From Streptomyces canus (GTDB lineage Bacteria > Actinomycetota > Actinomycetes > Streptomycetales > Streptomycetaceae): DNA of 64,000 nt. The translations under genes and the position numbers were made by a program. Below, in pieces: positions 1 to 9,222 of this stretch; position 1 is the first letter of the stretch; each line of letters begins with the position of its first letter. Below the pieces are notes generated by a model. That model was given only the letters and a program-made list of their open reading frames with translations. It ran no database searches and was not told the origin of the DNA. The stretch spans positions 10,445,595-10,509,594 of the forward strand of contig NZ_JAUSYQ010000002.1 in the NCBI RefSeq assembly GCF_030816965.1, given 5' to 3'.

Positions 1-437
1 TCGATCCTGCCTGGCGGCCGGGGGCGGGACTCGTGGTTGCGCATGATGTGTTGGGCGGGGTGTTCGCCCTCAACGGGGGAAACCCCCGTGAGGCCGGTCG
101 GCCCGGCGAGCCGGGCGAGCTCCTGTACTTCGCCCCCGATTCCCTTGGCTGGGAGGCGCTGGGCGCCGGGCACTCGGCCTGGCTGTCCTGGATTCTCTCT
201 GGAGGGCTCCAGGAGTTCTATGGGGGCCTGCGGTGGGACGGCTGGCGCAGCGAGGTGTCCGTGCTGAACGGCCGGCAGGGATTGTCGTTCTTCCCGCCGT
301 TGTGGTCGGCCGAGGCCCGCCAGGATCTGCTGGCGACCCGTCGCCGAGCGGTGCCCATGGCGGAACTCCTGGGGCTGAGCCGCGACTCGTGCCTGCAGTT
401 CGACGGCGCCGATCCGGGGTTCCTCGGAGTCGCATGA
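1..437 (+). pseudogene. DUF2625 family protein, 5' end outside window
   Basis: The frame is open from base 3 and continues upstream of the window, so only the C-terminal ~144 residues are seen. The text has the DUF2625 pattern: a G-G-x-F-A-L-N-G-G stretch, then YFAPD followed by W-E-L-G, a GGLQEFY segment, LRWDGW, and a FFPPLW block. The function of the family is not established. The last ~10 residues (after SCLQFDG) do not look like the family and run directly into an IS5-type transposase remnant, so the 3' end is probably recombinant. Family call good, intactness doubtful. Confidence 0.6.
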
Positions 438-445
438 ACCGGCTC

Positions 446-1290
446 ACGCAGCGAGACGCCCGGTAGCAGATGAGCGTAGCGGCGATGCCGGCGAAGGCGA
501 GGAAGTGTTCGGCCTTGCGCTCGTAGCGGCGGTGCAGACGGCGGCATCCGGCAAGCCAGGCCACTGTGCGTTCCACGGTCCATCGGTGACGGCCCAGGCG
601 CTGGGAGGACTCGATGCCCTTGGGCGATGCGCGGGGTGATGTTCCGGGAGCGTAGCCAACAGCGCAGGTGGTCGTAGTCGTACCCCTTGTCGCCATGGAG
701 CTTGGCGGGTCGTCTTCGGCGCGGCCCGCGGCGGGAGCGGATGGGCGGGATGCCGCGCACCAGGGGTTCGAGCCCCTGGCTGTCGTGGGTGTTCGCGGCG
801 GAGATCCCGATGGAGGGGGGCAGACCGGTCCGCTCGGTGATCAAGTGGATCTTTGATCCCTTCTTGCCGCGATCTACGGGATTCGGACCCGTCAGATCCC
901 CCCTTTCGTCGCGCGCATGTTCATGGAGTCGATGGCACACCGGGACCAGTCCAACTCGCCACGCACGCCGAGTTCGTCCAGGACCAGGCGGTGGAGCTTG
1001 CCCCATACTCGGGCCCGGCTCCACTCGGTAAACCGCCGGTGCGCGGTCGGCCCGGACGGGCCGAAGACCGGCGGCAGTTGCCGCCAGGTACACCCCGTCG
1101 TGGCCACAAACAGGATCGCCGCCAGCACTTCGCGATCACCGTAGCGGCGTCGGCCGCCACCCTGCGGACGCACCGGCGCAGCCGGGACCACCCGCTGGAA
1201 CAACTCCCACAACCCATCCGGCACCAGACGCCCCACCATCGCCATCACATCCGCCAGCCTAGTGATCAAGCCAGTTGAGACGATCTCTTA
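446..1290 (-). pseudogene. IS5-family (IS427-type) transposase remnant
   Basis: The first frame starts at 1269 and ends at 892. It contains the typical N-terminal DDE block (GCTWRQLPP, GPSGPTAHRRF, CAIDSMNMRATKGG). Translation continues in the -1 frame (DLTGPNPVDRGKKGSK, KLHGDKGYDYDHL) after a run of six G on the coding strand (898-903), which looks like the programmed slippage site used in this group. A second shift near 640-660, not of the programmed kind, puts the last block (RHRWTVERTVAWLAG, HRRYERKAEHFL) in another frame, so the copy is dead. The right edge is near 1290, next to the TTAG where an IS701-type element has inserted. The left edge is lost at about 446-472 against the DUF2625 remnant. 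Confidence 0.8.
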
Positions 1291-1291
1291 G

Positions 1292-1320
1292 TACTCCAGC
1301 TGCAGATCGCGATCTTGCTG
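1292..1320 (+). repeat. left terminal inverted repeat of the IS701-type element
   Basis: Begins TACTCCAGCTG and ends GATCTTGCTG. It contains the internal palindrome GATCGCGATC and is the partner of 3526-3554. Confidence 0.85.
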
Positions 1321-1368
1321 GTCGGGGCTGGCCCGGGAACAGGTGCGGCCACCGGTGATCATCGGTGT

Positions 1369-2674
1369 GTGAAGACAGAAGATCAGTCGGTGGCCGCAGG
1401 TCACAGCATAGATCCTGGCCGCTGGCAGGAAGCATTCGAGATCCTGATGGGCCGTATCGCGGGACGGTTCGGTCGGGTGGAACCCCGGCGCCGGGCACGG
1501 GCGTTCGTGCTCGGACTGCTGTCGGATCTGCCGCGCAAGAACTGCTGGACGATCGCTGAGCAGGCCGGGGATGCGACCCCCTACGGTCTGCAGCACCTGC
1601 TGTCGAGGGCCAGGTGGGATGCCGACGCGGTACGCGATGACGTCCGCGACTTCATCGTCGAGCAGTTGCACCACCAGGACGCGGTGCTGGTCGTGGACGA
1701 GACCGGTGATCTGAAAAAGGGCACGCACACGGTCGGCGTGCAGCGCCAGTACACCGGCACCGCCGGACGCATCGAGAACAGTCAGGTCGCCGTCTACCTC
1801 GCCTACTCCACCCCGCTCGGGCACGCGGCGATCGACCGTGAGCTGTATGTCCCGCGTTCCTGGACCGAGGGTGCGGCCCGCTGCCGGGCAGCCGGGATCC
1901 CCGACGCCGTCGGCTTCGCCACGAAACCCGCCCTCGCCGCCCGCATGATCGGCCGAGCACTGGACGCCGGCGTCCTCACGTCCTGGGTGGCCGGCGACGA
2001 GGTCTACGGAGGCAACCCCCACCTGCGAACCAACCTGGAGAGACGCAAGATCGGCTACGTACTCGCCGTCGCCTGCGACCTCCTACCCGCGCGGGCAAGC
2101 TCCGCGCCGACACCCTGGTCAAGAAGCTGCCGAAGCGGGCCTGGCAGGACCTCTCCGCTGGCGCCGGAGCCAAAGGGCACCGTCTCTACGACTGGCCCTG
2201 GCCGACATCGCCGACGACCTGCCCGGCCACCGCCAGTTGCTCGTCCGCCGCAACCGGCGCACGCGTGAACTCGCCTTCTACCGCTGCTACTCAGCCACCC
2301 CCGTTCCGCTGTCCACCTTGGTGCGGGTCGCTGGGCGCAGATGGACGGTCGAGGAGACGTTCCAGGCCAGCAAAGGCTTGGCCGGCCTGGACGAGCACCA
2401 GGTCCGTCGTTGGACTTCCTGGCACCGTTGGGTCACCCTCGCCATGCTCGCGCACGCCTTCCTCGCCGTGACCGCAGCCGCCGAACGCCGACAGCACCCA
2501 GCGCCCGAAGACCTGATCCCCCTGATCGGCAACGAAATTCAGCATCTGTTCGCAGCACTGATCAACCCGGCCCACGACCTCGCGCACCGACTCCGCTGGT
2601 CGAGGTGGCGACGGCGCCACCAGGCCCGCGCCCGCACCTCCCACTACCGACGACAAGCAACCACTCAACCCTGA
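1369..2674 (+). pseudogene. IS701 family transposase, two frameshifts
   Basis: GTG start at 1369. The first ~240 codons read as a normal IS701 DDE transposase, with the catalytic block VLVVDETGDLKKG followed by VGVQRQYTGTAGR and an AGDEVYGG motif. Near 2085 the frame shifts; the correct continuation (GKLRADTLVKKLPKRAWQ) lies in another frame up to about 2197, and a second shift brings back the C-terminal part (LLVRRNRRTRELAFYRCY, RWTVEETFQ, GLDEHQVRRW) to the stop at 2674. Both shifts are single-base changes in GC-rich sequence, so inactivation or assembly error are both possible. Confidence 0.85.
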
Positions 2675-2892
2675 CCTGCCGCAGAGTCATGAGGTGAGGG
2701 CGAGGCGCTGCGACAGTGGTGCCATCGCGTCAGGCCACCCGGTACGATCGGTGGCGGCCTGGTGCAGCCGGCCGCTCGCGCCTTTCAAGGTTGGGTGAAT
2801 GCACCGTGGGTCGCCTCGCCTCGGCTCACTGAACGCGGCACCGGCCGACAACGCGAGCATCGGCAGGATGGGCCGCGTGGAAAGCCGACGCG

Positions 2893-3444
2893 ATGACGTC
2901 CCCTACCACTGACCACGCCAAGAAACTCGCCAGACTCCTGCGCGAGGACCTTGCCACAGCGGGGATCGAGATCCCGCACAGCCTCGCACTCGAACTGATC
3001 GCCCACCAGCTCGGCACCAAGGACTGGAACGTGCTCGCCGCCCTGACGAGCCGCGCAGCAAGCCCTGTCACACCGGACATCAGCCCCGGCGTGCCGGTCC
3101 TGCGCGTCATGTCCGTCGCACAGGCACTGCCGTTCTACCTTGACTTCCTGGGCTTCGCCCTGGACTGGGAGCACCAGTTTGAGCCCGGGCTGCCCCTGTA
3201 TGTGCAGATATCGCGCTCGGCAGCCGTGCTGCACCTCTCCGAACACCACGGCGACGGCGCCCCCAACAGCGTGGCCTGGATCCCGGTGCGCGATGTGTCC
3301 GCCCTGCACAAGGAATTGCTCGCCCGACCGAACGCACCAGCACGTCCCGGAATCGATCCGGACGCCCCCGGAGGGCCGACACTGCAGGTCATCGACCCGT
3401 ACGGCAACATCCTGAGATTCGCGCAGCTGCCATCCGGACAGTAA
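2893..3444 (+). CDS. glyoxalase/VOC superfamily protein carried by the IS701-type element
   Basis: A protein of 183 residues. Residues ~8-55 resemble the small helical domain found at the N-terminus of glyoxalase-superfamily proteins (AKKLARLLRED, SHSLALELIAHQLGTKDWN). Residues ~70-180 form a VOC fold: VPVLRVMSVAQALPFYLDFLGF opens the first beta-alpha-beta module, and IDPYGNILRF is the usual closing metal-ligand strand. Family members are glyoxalase I-like enzymes, extradiol dioxygenases or drug-binding resistance proteins; the substrate cannot be told here. It lies between the transposase and the right inverted repeat, with its own start 218 bp after the transposase stop, so it looks like a passenger gene with its own promoter. 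Confidence 0.8.
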   Translation: MTSPTTDHAKKLARLLREDLATAGIEIPHSLALELIAHQLGTKDWNVLAALTSRAASPVTPDISPGVPVLRVMSVAQALPFYLDFLGFALDWEHQFEPGLPLYVQISRSAAVLHLSEHHGDGAPNSVAWIPVRDVSALHKELLARPNAPARPGIDPDAPGGPTLQVIDPYGNILRFAQLPSGQ

Positions 3445-3525
3445 TCGAGCCCGGCAGGGCGCGCCGCAGTACGCGGTGCGCTCTGCCGACACGGTCCTCC
3501 ACACGGACATTCCACAGAGCGACAG

Positions 3526-3554
3526 CAGCAAGATCGCGATCTACAGCTGGAGTA
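3526..3554 (-). repeat. right terminal inverted repeat of the IS701-type element
   Basis: Reverse complement of 1292-1320 with one mismatch (position 13 of the central CTGCAG/CTGTAG). Followed by the TTAG duplication. Confidence 0.85.
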
Positions 3555-3710
3555 TTAGTTGGCCGGTCTGAGCATCACAGATGGCCACGAGGCCTGACGC
3601 GAACGCAGCGTCTCCAAGAGGCCCGATGCTTCTGATGGAATGTCCCTTAGCTCTCACAGCGGTGCGCGGATACGTCGCGACAGCCGCAGGTACGGGGAGG
3701 GGGAGGGGCC

Positions 3711-4115
3711 ATGACGAATGGGCACGAGCCTCGCGAAGCAGCCTTCGGCTCACTGCCGACGCGCGCCCTGACCCGTGAGGCCGGGCGGGCACGGCATCTC
3801 TTGGCCGCCGGGAAGTGGCGCCCTGCCGCGGCGGACTCCAAGGCAGCAGCGGCCGTCCTGGCCCGCCTCGCGGCCCCACTCCCGTCCCGGCGGGCAGCGG
3901 CCATACGGACGCTTGCCATGGACCGGGACCGGCGACTCCAACGCATCCTGCGCACTACCCTCCACCACCTCGACGCAGGTGCCGTCAGCCCGCCCGCAGC
4001 CGCCCTCCTGGCGGCTGTCGCCCGAGCATTCCTGCCTTGGCACGCCGCGCCGAACCCACCGGCCGCAGCGGCGGCGCCAAGTACGGGCCCCCGGCGGGGA
4101 GGGCAGACGACCTGA
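3711..4115 (+). CDS. hypothetical helical Ala/Arg-rich protein
   Basis: A 134-residue protein with a strong purine-rich ribosome-binding stretch (GGGGAGGGGGAGGGG) directly before the ATG at 3711, which decides the start. It consists of amphipathic Ala/Arg-rich helices with no transmembrane segment or recognised motif. The next reading frame begins 2-3 bases after its stop, so the two are probably translated together. Function unknown. Confidence 0.5.
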   Translation: MTNGHEPREAAFGSLPTRALTREAGRARHLLAAGKWRPAAADSKAAAAVLARLAAPLPSRRAAAIRTLAMDRDRRLQRILRTTLHHLDAGAVSPPAAALLAAVARAFLPWHAAPNPPAAAAAPSTGPRRGGQTT

Positions 4116-4117
4116 CC

Positions 4118-4453
4118 TTGCCACCGACAGAGGCGGGCGAGGCCCTGCTCCCCGATCTGATCGAAATTTTCGCCGTGCTGGCCTCGGCGAGCCCACCTGG
4201 GACCGTCTCGCTCACGCCCTCGGTCGAGCCCTGGCATGTCCGGTACGCGGGCCGTTTCCGTCGCTACGGTAGACCGGCCTTCGGGGTGTGGACGGCCGAG
4301 ACCGTCGACTGCCCGGCGTGCGGGGGTAAGTCCGGCCCGTGGACGGTGACCTGCGACTGGCGTTTGATCTCGCTGGGCTGCCCGTGCGGGGTGGTCACCC
4401 ACGAGCACGGCCTCGCCTTCTCCGAAGTCTGGCTTCTCCTGCCGGACGCGTGA
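4118..4453 (+). CDS. hypothetical protein with CxxC/CxC zinc-ribbon-like motif
   Basis: The coding-like frame follows the previous gene and ends at 4453. A TTG at 4118 is the first possible start in frame; a GTG about 55 bases later is an alternative. The C-terminal half is protein-like: WHVRYAGRFRRYGRPAF, then DCPACGG and CPCG (four cysteines spaced as in a small zinc ribbon), then FSEVWLLLPDA. Not recognised as a named family. A hairpin at 4486-4519 may end the two-gene unit. Confidence 0.45.
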   Translation: MPPTEAGEALLPDLIEIFAVLASASPPGTVSLTPSVEPWHVRYAGRFRRYGRPAFGVWTAETVDCPACGGKSGPWTVTCDWRLISLGCPCGVVTHEHGLAFSEVWLLLPDA

Positions 4454-4485
4454 CCGGGCATCGTGGCCGACCGCACAACCTCGCC

Positions 4486-4519
4486 CAGTTGGCCAACTCG
4501 AATGCTCACTGGCCAACTG
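4486..4519 (+). terminator. inverted repeat, possible terminator
   Basis: Arms CAGTTGGCCA (4486-4495) and TGGCCAACTG (4510-4519) pair perfectly around a 14-base loop, 33 bases after the stop of the 4118-4453 frame. There is no T-run, as is usual in Streptomyces. Confidence 0.45.
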
Positions 4520-4597
4520 AAGCGCTCGATCACAGCTGTTCGGCCGGGCGGCGTGTCCGAGATGACAGTGAATTCGAATAAGCGATCTAATGCTGGT

Positions 4598-4740
4598 ATG
4601 GGCGCCACCCGCTTCCCTGACGACCTGGTGCAGACGCAGCACGCCTGGAACGCCACCTATGACGCGCTCGCCGCACCTCACCGCCGTGACATCACCGCCT
4701 TGCGCCGCCTGCTGCGCCTGTCTGTGCGGGCACAGCGCCC
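4598..4740 (+). pseudogene. fragment of a small Streptomyces hypothetical protein
   Basis: ATG at 4598 opens a plausible N-terminus (RFPDDLVQTQHAWNATYDAL, then a Leu/Arg-rich helix). After about 45 residues the frame turns to low-complexity Arg/Pro typical of non-coding GC-rich DNA and runs into the 3' end of the opposing RICIN-domain gene. Most likely a truncated remnant. Confidence 0.3.
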
Positions 4741-4836
4741 ACGGCGCCGACAGCCGACGGGCGGCGAACAGGGACTCCAGTGCGGCCCTGCGCCGCCGGA
4801 ACCGATGCTGGCCACCCCCGTGACCTCTAAAGGGGC

Positions 4837-6018
4837 TCAGGTGGTGGGCACGAGGCGCCCCTGCTGGCAGTTGTTGTTCAGCCACGTCCACTGCCGTACG
4901 TCGGTGCCGTTGGCGGTGCCGCAATTCGCGACGTCGGCGACCTTACCGCTGTTCTCGTTGACGATCCGGACGTAGTCGCCGGTCGCCGTGTACACGAGGC
5001 GGTAGCGCTGGCACTTGTTGTTGAGCCACGACCACTGCCGCAGGTCCGCGCCGTCGGCGCTGGAGCAGTCGGCGGTGTCGATCACCTTGCCGGTGGCCAC
5101 GTTCACCAGCCGGTTGGTGTCGTCGGCGAGGTCCTCGACCTTCCACTTCTGGTTGGCGCCGCCGTTGCAGCTCCATTGGAAGACGTTGGTGCCGTCGGCC
5201 GTGTTGCCGCCCGAGAGGTCCAGGCACTTGCCGCTGTTGCGGTTGACGAGGGTGTACGACGTCGGGGTCGCCGCCGTCTCGCCGGAGGGGCCGGCCAGCG
5301 TGGTGCCGAGCGCGACGGGCGTGCCGGCGCCTGCCGTCGGCGTTCCAGGTGAACTTCTGCGCCCTGGTCGTGCGTTCGTTGCCGCAGCTGCCGTTCGCCG
5401 TGTTGTTGGCGTGGTAGACGATCCAGTTCTCGGTGCCGTCAGGCGAGGTGAAGACACCGTTGTGGCCGCGGACGTAGACGCCGTTCGCGTCGCTGCGCTG
5501 GAAGACGGGCGTCTGCTTCTTGGTCCGGGAGGCCGGGTCCAGCGGGTTGGAACCGGTCAGTTCCAACTGGCCGAGCTTGTAGTCGGCGGTCGAGCAGGAA
5601 CTCGCGGAGTAGGTGAGGAACGTTCGGCCGTCGTGGTAAAGCGGTTCGGGACCCTCGTTCACCGCGGCGCCCTGGGTCTCCCAGCTCAGCGTGGGGCTGG
5701 AGACGATGGTGAAGGTGTTGCTCGCGAGGGTGTACGGGTTGCTCATCGGCGCGATGAGCAGGCTCTGCTTGCTGCCGTCCACGAACCCGCGGGCGACGAG
5801 GTGGAGCTGCCCGCCCGCCTGCAGCACGCTCGCGTCGATCAGCAAGCCGCCCGACGAGAGGTTGGAGCCGGCGAGAGCGCCCTTGTAGGGGGCCCAGCGG
5901 GTCGGTTCCGGCGCTCTCCAGGACGTGGGTGCGCTGGGAGTTGCAGCAGGCGACACCGCTCTGGCCTGCGGAGTAGTACAGGTACCAGTGGCCGTTGAAC
6001 TGGTCTATGAAGTCACCC
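4837..6018 (-). pseudogene. GH43 glycosidase with C-terminal RICIN lectin domain, truncated and frameshifted
   Basis: Three reading frames join into one protein. Near 6018-5915 lies a GH43 core segment (HWYLYYSAGQSGVACCNSQR, THVLESAGT). The core continues in another frame to about 5345 (LIDASVLQ, NEGPEPLYHDGRTFLTYS, VYVRGHNGVFTSPDG, NWIVYHANN). A third frame holds a ricin-B-type beta-trefoil (CLDLSGGNTADGTNV, WKVED, and repeated QW.WLNN blocks) ending at 4837. GH43 enzymes cleave arabinan or xylan side chains outside the cell. The signal peptide, catalytic N-terminal half and start are missing: the core abuts directly the motif at 6025. Two single-base shifts (near 5912 and 5345) also break it. 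Confidence 0.8.
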
Positions 6019-6024
6019 GTCCGC

Positions 6025-6060
6025 TATTTCGAACATGGCTCGTAACTTCGGCCAGAAGGT
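6025..6060 (-). promoter_or_regulatory. upstream motif shared by the two GH43 genes (copy 1)
   Basis: Shares TATTTCGAACA, AACTTCG and CCAGAAG in the same spacing with 8115-8150 upstream of the complete GH43 gene. On the minus strand it contains a GAA...TTCGA inverted arrangement, resembling the CGAA/TTCG-type operators described for Streptomyces hemicellulase genes. That it is an operator is inference. Confidence 0.45.
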
Positions 6061-6311
6061 AGGGGATGCGCATGTTCTCGTCAACGGTTTCGACAGCCCC
6101 ACTGACATCGAACTCAATCCAGAAAGCAGCTGTCACTGCAGAGCAGGATCGGGGAACCCTAGTCGCCCCGGGTCCGCGCGGGACCGGCAATCGAACAATT
6201 TCCTTCCGGCTCGACAACTCGCCGCCTAAGGACTCCTGATACGTCCGACCGCCGGCCAATACGAGAGGTTCTTCACCGTCGCTGCTCTCGCCTAAAAAAC
6301 CACTCGGTGAT
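6061..6311. other. no gene seen
   Basis: Leader-like DNA between the shared GH43 motif and the terminator of the next gene; no convincing reading frame. Confidence 0.4.
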
Positions 6312-6382
6312 GGGATGCCGGCGCCTTCCCCGCCGGAGGGCGGGCGGCAGGCGGAAGGTCGCCGCGAGGGCGCCGGCATCCC
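6312..6382 (-). terminator. strong hairpin after the GH43-CBM42 gene
   Basis: 14-base arms (GGGATGCCGGCGCC at 6312-6325 and its complement at 6369-6382) enclose a second nested GC-rich stem. It lies 8 bases past the stop of the gene read on the minus strand. Confidence 0.7.
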
Positions 6383-6389
6383 TGTGGGG

Positions 6390-7823
6390 TCAGCTCGTCA
6401 CGCGGAAGGTGGCGTCGCCGCGCCCCGTCGCCGTGGAGATCGGCTCGAGCTTGAGTTCGTACGCGTAGTGGCGGATGTACCGGTCGGGGTAGTTGTAGGA
6501 CTGGAAGGACGACCATGTCGCGTCGGCGAGCCCGGCGACCTGCTTGAAGGTGGCGTCCGCGGCGAAGCCGGCGGTGCCGTCGTTGTAGACGAGCTGGAAG
6601 TCGAACGCGGAGTGCCGCAGGAAGTATCCGGGGAAGTTCACCGACTCGAAGGAGACGGTGCCGGTGCCCGCCAGGCCGGTCCGCATCCGGAACTGGGAGT
6701 CCTCGCTGGTACTGACGTTCTGGTCGATGCGCACGTCGAAGTTGGTGTGCCGCACGTACCGGTCCTGGAAGTTGAACGACTGGAGCCGGTTGGCCGTCGT
6801 GTTGGGCCAGCGTGCGAGGACGCGGCTCTCCTCGGCGGCCGTCAGGTTCATGATCCAGCCGTGGCGCTTCTTGGTGCCGCCCATGTTGTAGCTCGTCGAC
6901 GCCTGCTTCTGGTAGGCGGCCGGGTTGGACGGGTCGGTGGTCAGGACCGGCATGTAACCGCCGCCGGTGGCGTACTGGTCGAGGTAGAGGGCCCACTGGT
7001 TGCTGCCGTTGAACTTCATCCACATCGGGCCCTCGACCTGGGAGCCGCTGAGGCCGACGCCGGAGAGGTTGCCGAGGTTCGTCCACGTGCCCAGGATCGA
7101 GTTGCTGCCTTCAAGAGTGATCTGGCCGTCGCCGGAGGCCCGCACGTAGCGGTAGTTGCCCACGCCGGACGGCACCTCGATGATCTGGGTGTCGATGATG
7201 CCCTGGGTGCCGGGGCGGTCGATGTAGACCTGCGGGGTGGTGATGGTGCGGAAGTCCGTCGTGTGGGCGGAGTAGATGCGGTGCTTCGTCACGCCGTTCA
7301 GCGGCGCGTTCGTCGCCCAGTACAGGACGTAGTCATTGCTCGCCGGGTCCCAGATCGCCTCGGGCGCCCACGCGTCACCGGCGCCTGGGATCGCGTCGGC
7401 GACGTTCAGGAGCCGCGGCTGCGACCAGGTGACCAGGTCGGTGGACTCCCACACCACCAGGTTGCGGCTGCCGTTGGTCTGGGAGTCACCCCATCCCTGC
7501 CCGCAGCCGATGCACAGGTCGGTCGCGACGATCCAGTACTTGCTGCCATCAGGGGATCTCACGAATGCGGGGTCGCGCACCCCCTTCGTGCCGACCGTGG
7601 AGCGCAGGACCATGCCGCCGCCGTTGAGGTCGTTCCAGTGCAGACCGTCCGTGCTGTGCGAGAGGTACATCTGCTGATTGGTCGACCCATCCCCGGTGAA
7701 GTGCACCATCAGGTAGCCCGGGTCGGCGGCAGCGGCCCGCTCGGGTGTGGTCAGGGCTTGGGACGTGAAGAGTAGGCAGGCGGCGACCAATATCGCCGCC
7801 AGCCGGCCGAGGAGCCTGGCCAT
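6390..7823 (-). CDS. secreted GH43 glycosidase with AbfB (CBM42) arabinose-binding domain
   Basis: 477 residues from ATG 7823; the purine-rich CAGGAGACG just upstream fixes the start. Residues 1-33 are a Sec signal peptide (Arg, then a Leu/Ala core, then AAAAD). Residues ~35-320 are a five-bladed GH43 fold (GVRDPAFVRSPDGSKYWIVA with an Asp-containing blade, DAWAPEAIWDP, GSQVEGPMWMKF). Residues ~335-477 form a beta-trefoil of AbfB type (SFNFQDRYVRH, ESVNFPGYFLRH, QSYNYPDRYIRHYAYEL), which binds arabinofuranose side chains. The enzyme probably removes or cleaves arabinose-containing plant polymers outside the cell. The motif at 8115-8150, also found by the broken GH43 copy, is a likely control site. 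Complete; exact substrate unknown. Confidence 0.88.
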   Translation of the reverse strand: MARLLGRLAAILVAACLLFTSQALTTPERAAAADPGYLMVHFTGDGSTNQQMYLSHSTDGLHWNDLNGGGMVLRSTVGTKGVRDPAFVRSPDGSKYWIVATDLCIGCGQGWGDSQTNGSRNLVVWESTDLVTWSQPRLLNVADAIPGAGDAWAPEAIWDPASNDYVLYWATNAPLNGVTKHRIYSAHTTDFRTITTPQVYIDRPGTQGIIDTQIIEVPSGVGNYRYVRASGDGQITLEGSNSILGTWTNLGNLSGVGLSGSQVEGPMWMKFNGSNQWALYLDQYATGGGYMPVLTTDPSNPAAYQKQASTSYNMGGTKKRHGWIMNLTAAEESRVLARWPNTTANRLQSFNFQDRYVRHTNFDVRIDQNVSTSEDSQFRMRTGLAGTGTVSFESVNFPGYFLRHSAFDFQLVYNDGTAGFAADATFKQVAGLADATWSSFQSYNYPDRYIRHYAYELKLEPISTATGRGDATFRVTS

Positions 7824-8114
7824 GTGCGTCTCCTGTCGTACTACGGGTGCCATGAACGAGTGAAAGTGGAGTCGGGGGCGAAGCCGGTCTCCGTACCTGC
7901 GGGTCAGAGCCTGCTGTCGCGTGACGTGGAACGTCGTGTGGCCGGTCAACGGCCGAGGAGCGGGAGTTTTCGCCCGAGCGTGGCAGCGACCGAAGGCGCC
8001 GCGGCGGCAGGCTGGGTGACGCGTGGAGTCAGCAGGGCCGGTCGGGGAGCCACGAGAGTGACCCGGTAACGGGTGCGGTACACGGACGTCTCCTTTGACG
8101 GCCAGCGGGTTCGG
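7824..8114. other. leader region of the GH43-CBM42 gene
   Basis: About 290 bases with no credible gene, between the start codon and the shared motif; presumably 5' untranslated and promoter DNA. Confidence 0.4.
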
Positions 8115-8150
8115 TATTTCGAACACCGTGCGCAACTTCGACCAGAAGAT
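8115..8150 (-). promoter_or_regulatory. upstream motif shared by the two GH43 genes (copy 2)
   Basis: Second copy of the 6025-6060 motif. On the minus strand TCGAA and TTCGA half-sites are spaced by 13 bases. It lies about 290 bp before the GH43-CBM42 start. Confidence 0.45.
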
Positions 8151-8388
8151 AAGTTTCGGCCAAGAGCACGTCAATGGGACTGGCCAGTTTGCTGACAAGT
8201 TGACACTCGGAGGGGGCTTATTGGTGTACGGAGCGGCGGCTGGCCCGGTGTGCTGCTGGTTCGCTGACAGGCGAGGTGGGCGGCTTCGGTGGGGAGGCCG
8301 GGTGTGTGAGCTGGGGTTGTGTCTTGTGTGCCGAACGGGGCTGGGTTCGTTGAAGGTAGCTCTGGCGTGAGCAGGCCCGGCTTGCCCT

Positions 8389-9075
8389 TTGTGCTGGTCA
8401 GGGCTGTTGTGCTGGAGGATCGAATTGGTCCAGGACGACCAGAGGCAGGTGTGGGTGCTCACCAAGCGAGGACACCGCGAGGGGAAGAAGCTGCTGGAGC
8501 CGAAGGGCATACGGGTCTCGGTGCTGCGCGAAGAGGAGTACGACCCGGTCACCGGGGAGCTGCTCGGCACCGGCTATGACGACCACGCCGCGGCGGTCAC
8601 CTCCACGGCCGCCGAACTTCACCGCGCTGGGATCGGGCACCGGCTCGGCTTCCAGACCGAGATCGGCCACCGGCTCGGCAACGGGTACGTGCAGCGGGCC
8701 GACCTGGTGGTGTGGGCGCCGGCCTCGAAGGTGCCGGTGCTGCTGCTGGAGATCGACCGCCGCACCGAGGACGCCCACGACCTGGTGCACAAGCTGCGCC
8801 GGTACTGGCAGTGGGGCCGACTGCTGCCCTCGGACGCGGACAAGCACACGGCGGCCCTGGCCCGCTCCCGGCCGGACGCGATCGAGCACATCGACCACGA
8901 GAAGCGGCTGTGGCGCCGCATCTACCCGCCGACCGGCCGGGAGGGCTTGGCGCCGGTGGCGTTCGTGTTCGCGGACACCAAGGTCGACAACACCGTCAAG
9001 GTGCTCGAGGAAGCCGGCCGCCGCTACTGGGCACCGCGCCGGTACGAGACCTACCACCGGGGCATCCCACCGATG
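8389..9075 (+). pseudogene. replication-relaxation family protein, both ends lost
   Basis: About 220 residues match the C-terminal nuclease-like half of the actinobacterial replication-relaxation family: RQVWVLTKRGHREGKKLL, then a GHRLGFQTEIGHRL segment, RADLVVWAP, VLLLEIDRRTEDAHDLV, and FVFADTKVDNTV near the end. Such proteins are common on Streptomyces plasmids and mobile elements. The N-terminal winged-helix part is missing and the protein stops being family-like after YETYHRGIPP at ~9065; the frame then runs antisense through the next gene. A remnant, probably of a plasmid or integrative element. Confidence 0.7.
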
Positions 9076-9222
9076 AGTGCAAGGAGATGGAGGTCGCCCA
9101 GGGCCCCCTGGACACAGCACGCGAGATCAGTGACGGGGTGGCCGTCGTCGCGGCTGCCGGCCTCGCTCTTGGCGCCGGGGATCCCCATCGGCGGTCCGAG
9201 GGAATCCCGCGCTTGTCCGCGG

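Larger units (their letters stand above)
1292..3554 (+). mobile_element. IS701-type element with glyoxalase passenger gene, complete ends
   Basis: Terminal inverted repeats at 1292-1320 and 3526-3554 match at 28 of 29 positions. They are flanked by a perfect 4-bp direct repeat TTAG (1288-1291 and 3555-3558), which fits the YTAR target duplication known for the IS701 family. Inside are a frameshifted transposase (1369-2674) and a separate complete gene (2893-3444) that no IS701 element needs for transposition. At 2.26 kb it is longer than a plain IS701 element of about 1.4 kb. The element sits at the end of the preceding IS5-type remnant, so it inserted later. Because the transposase is broken, it could move only with help in trans. 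Confidence 0.85.
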
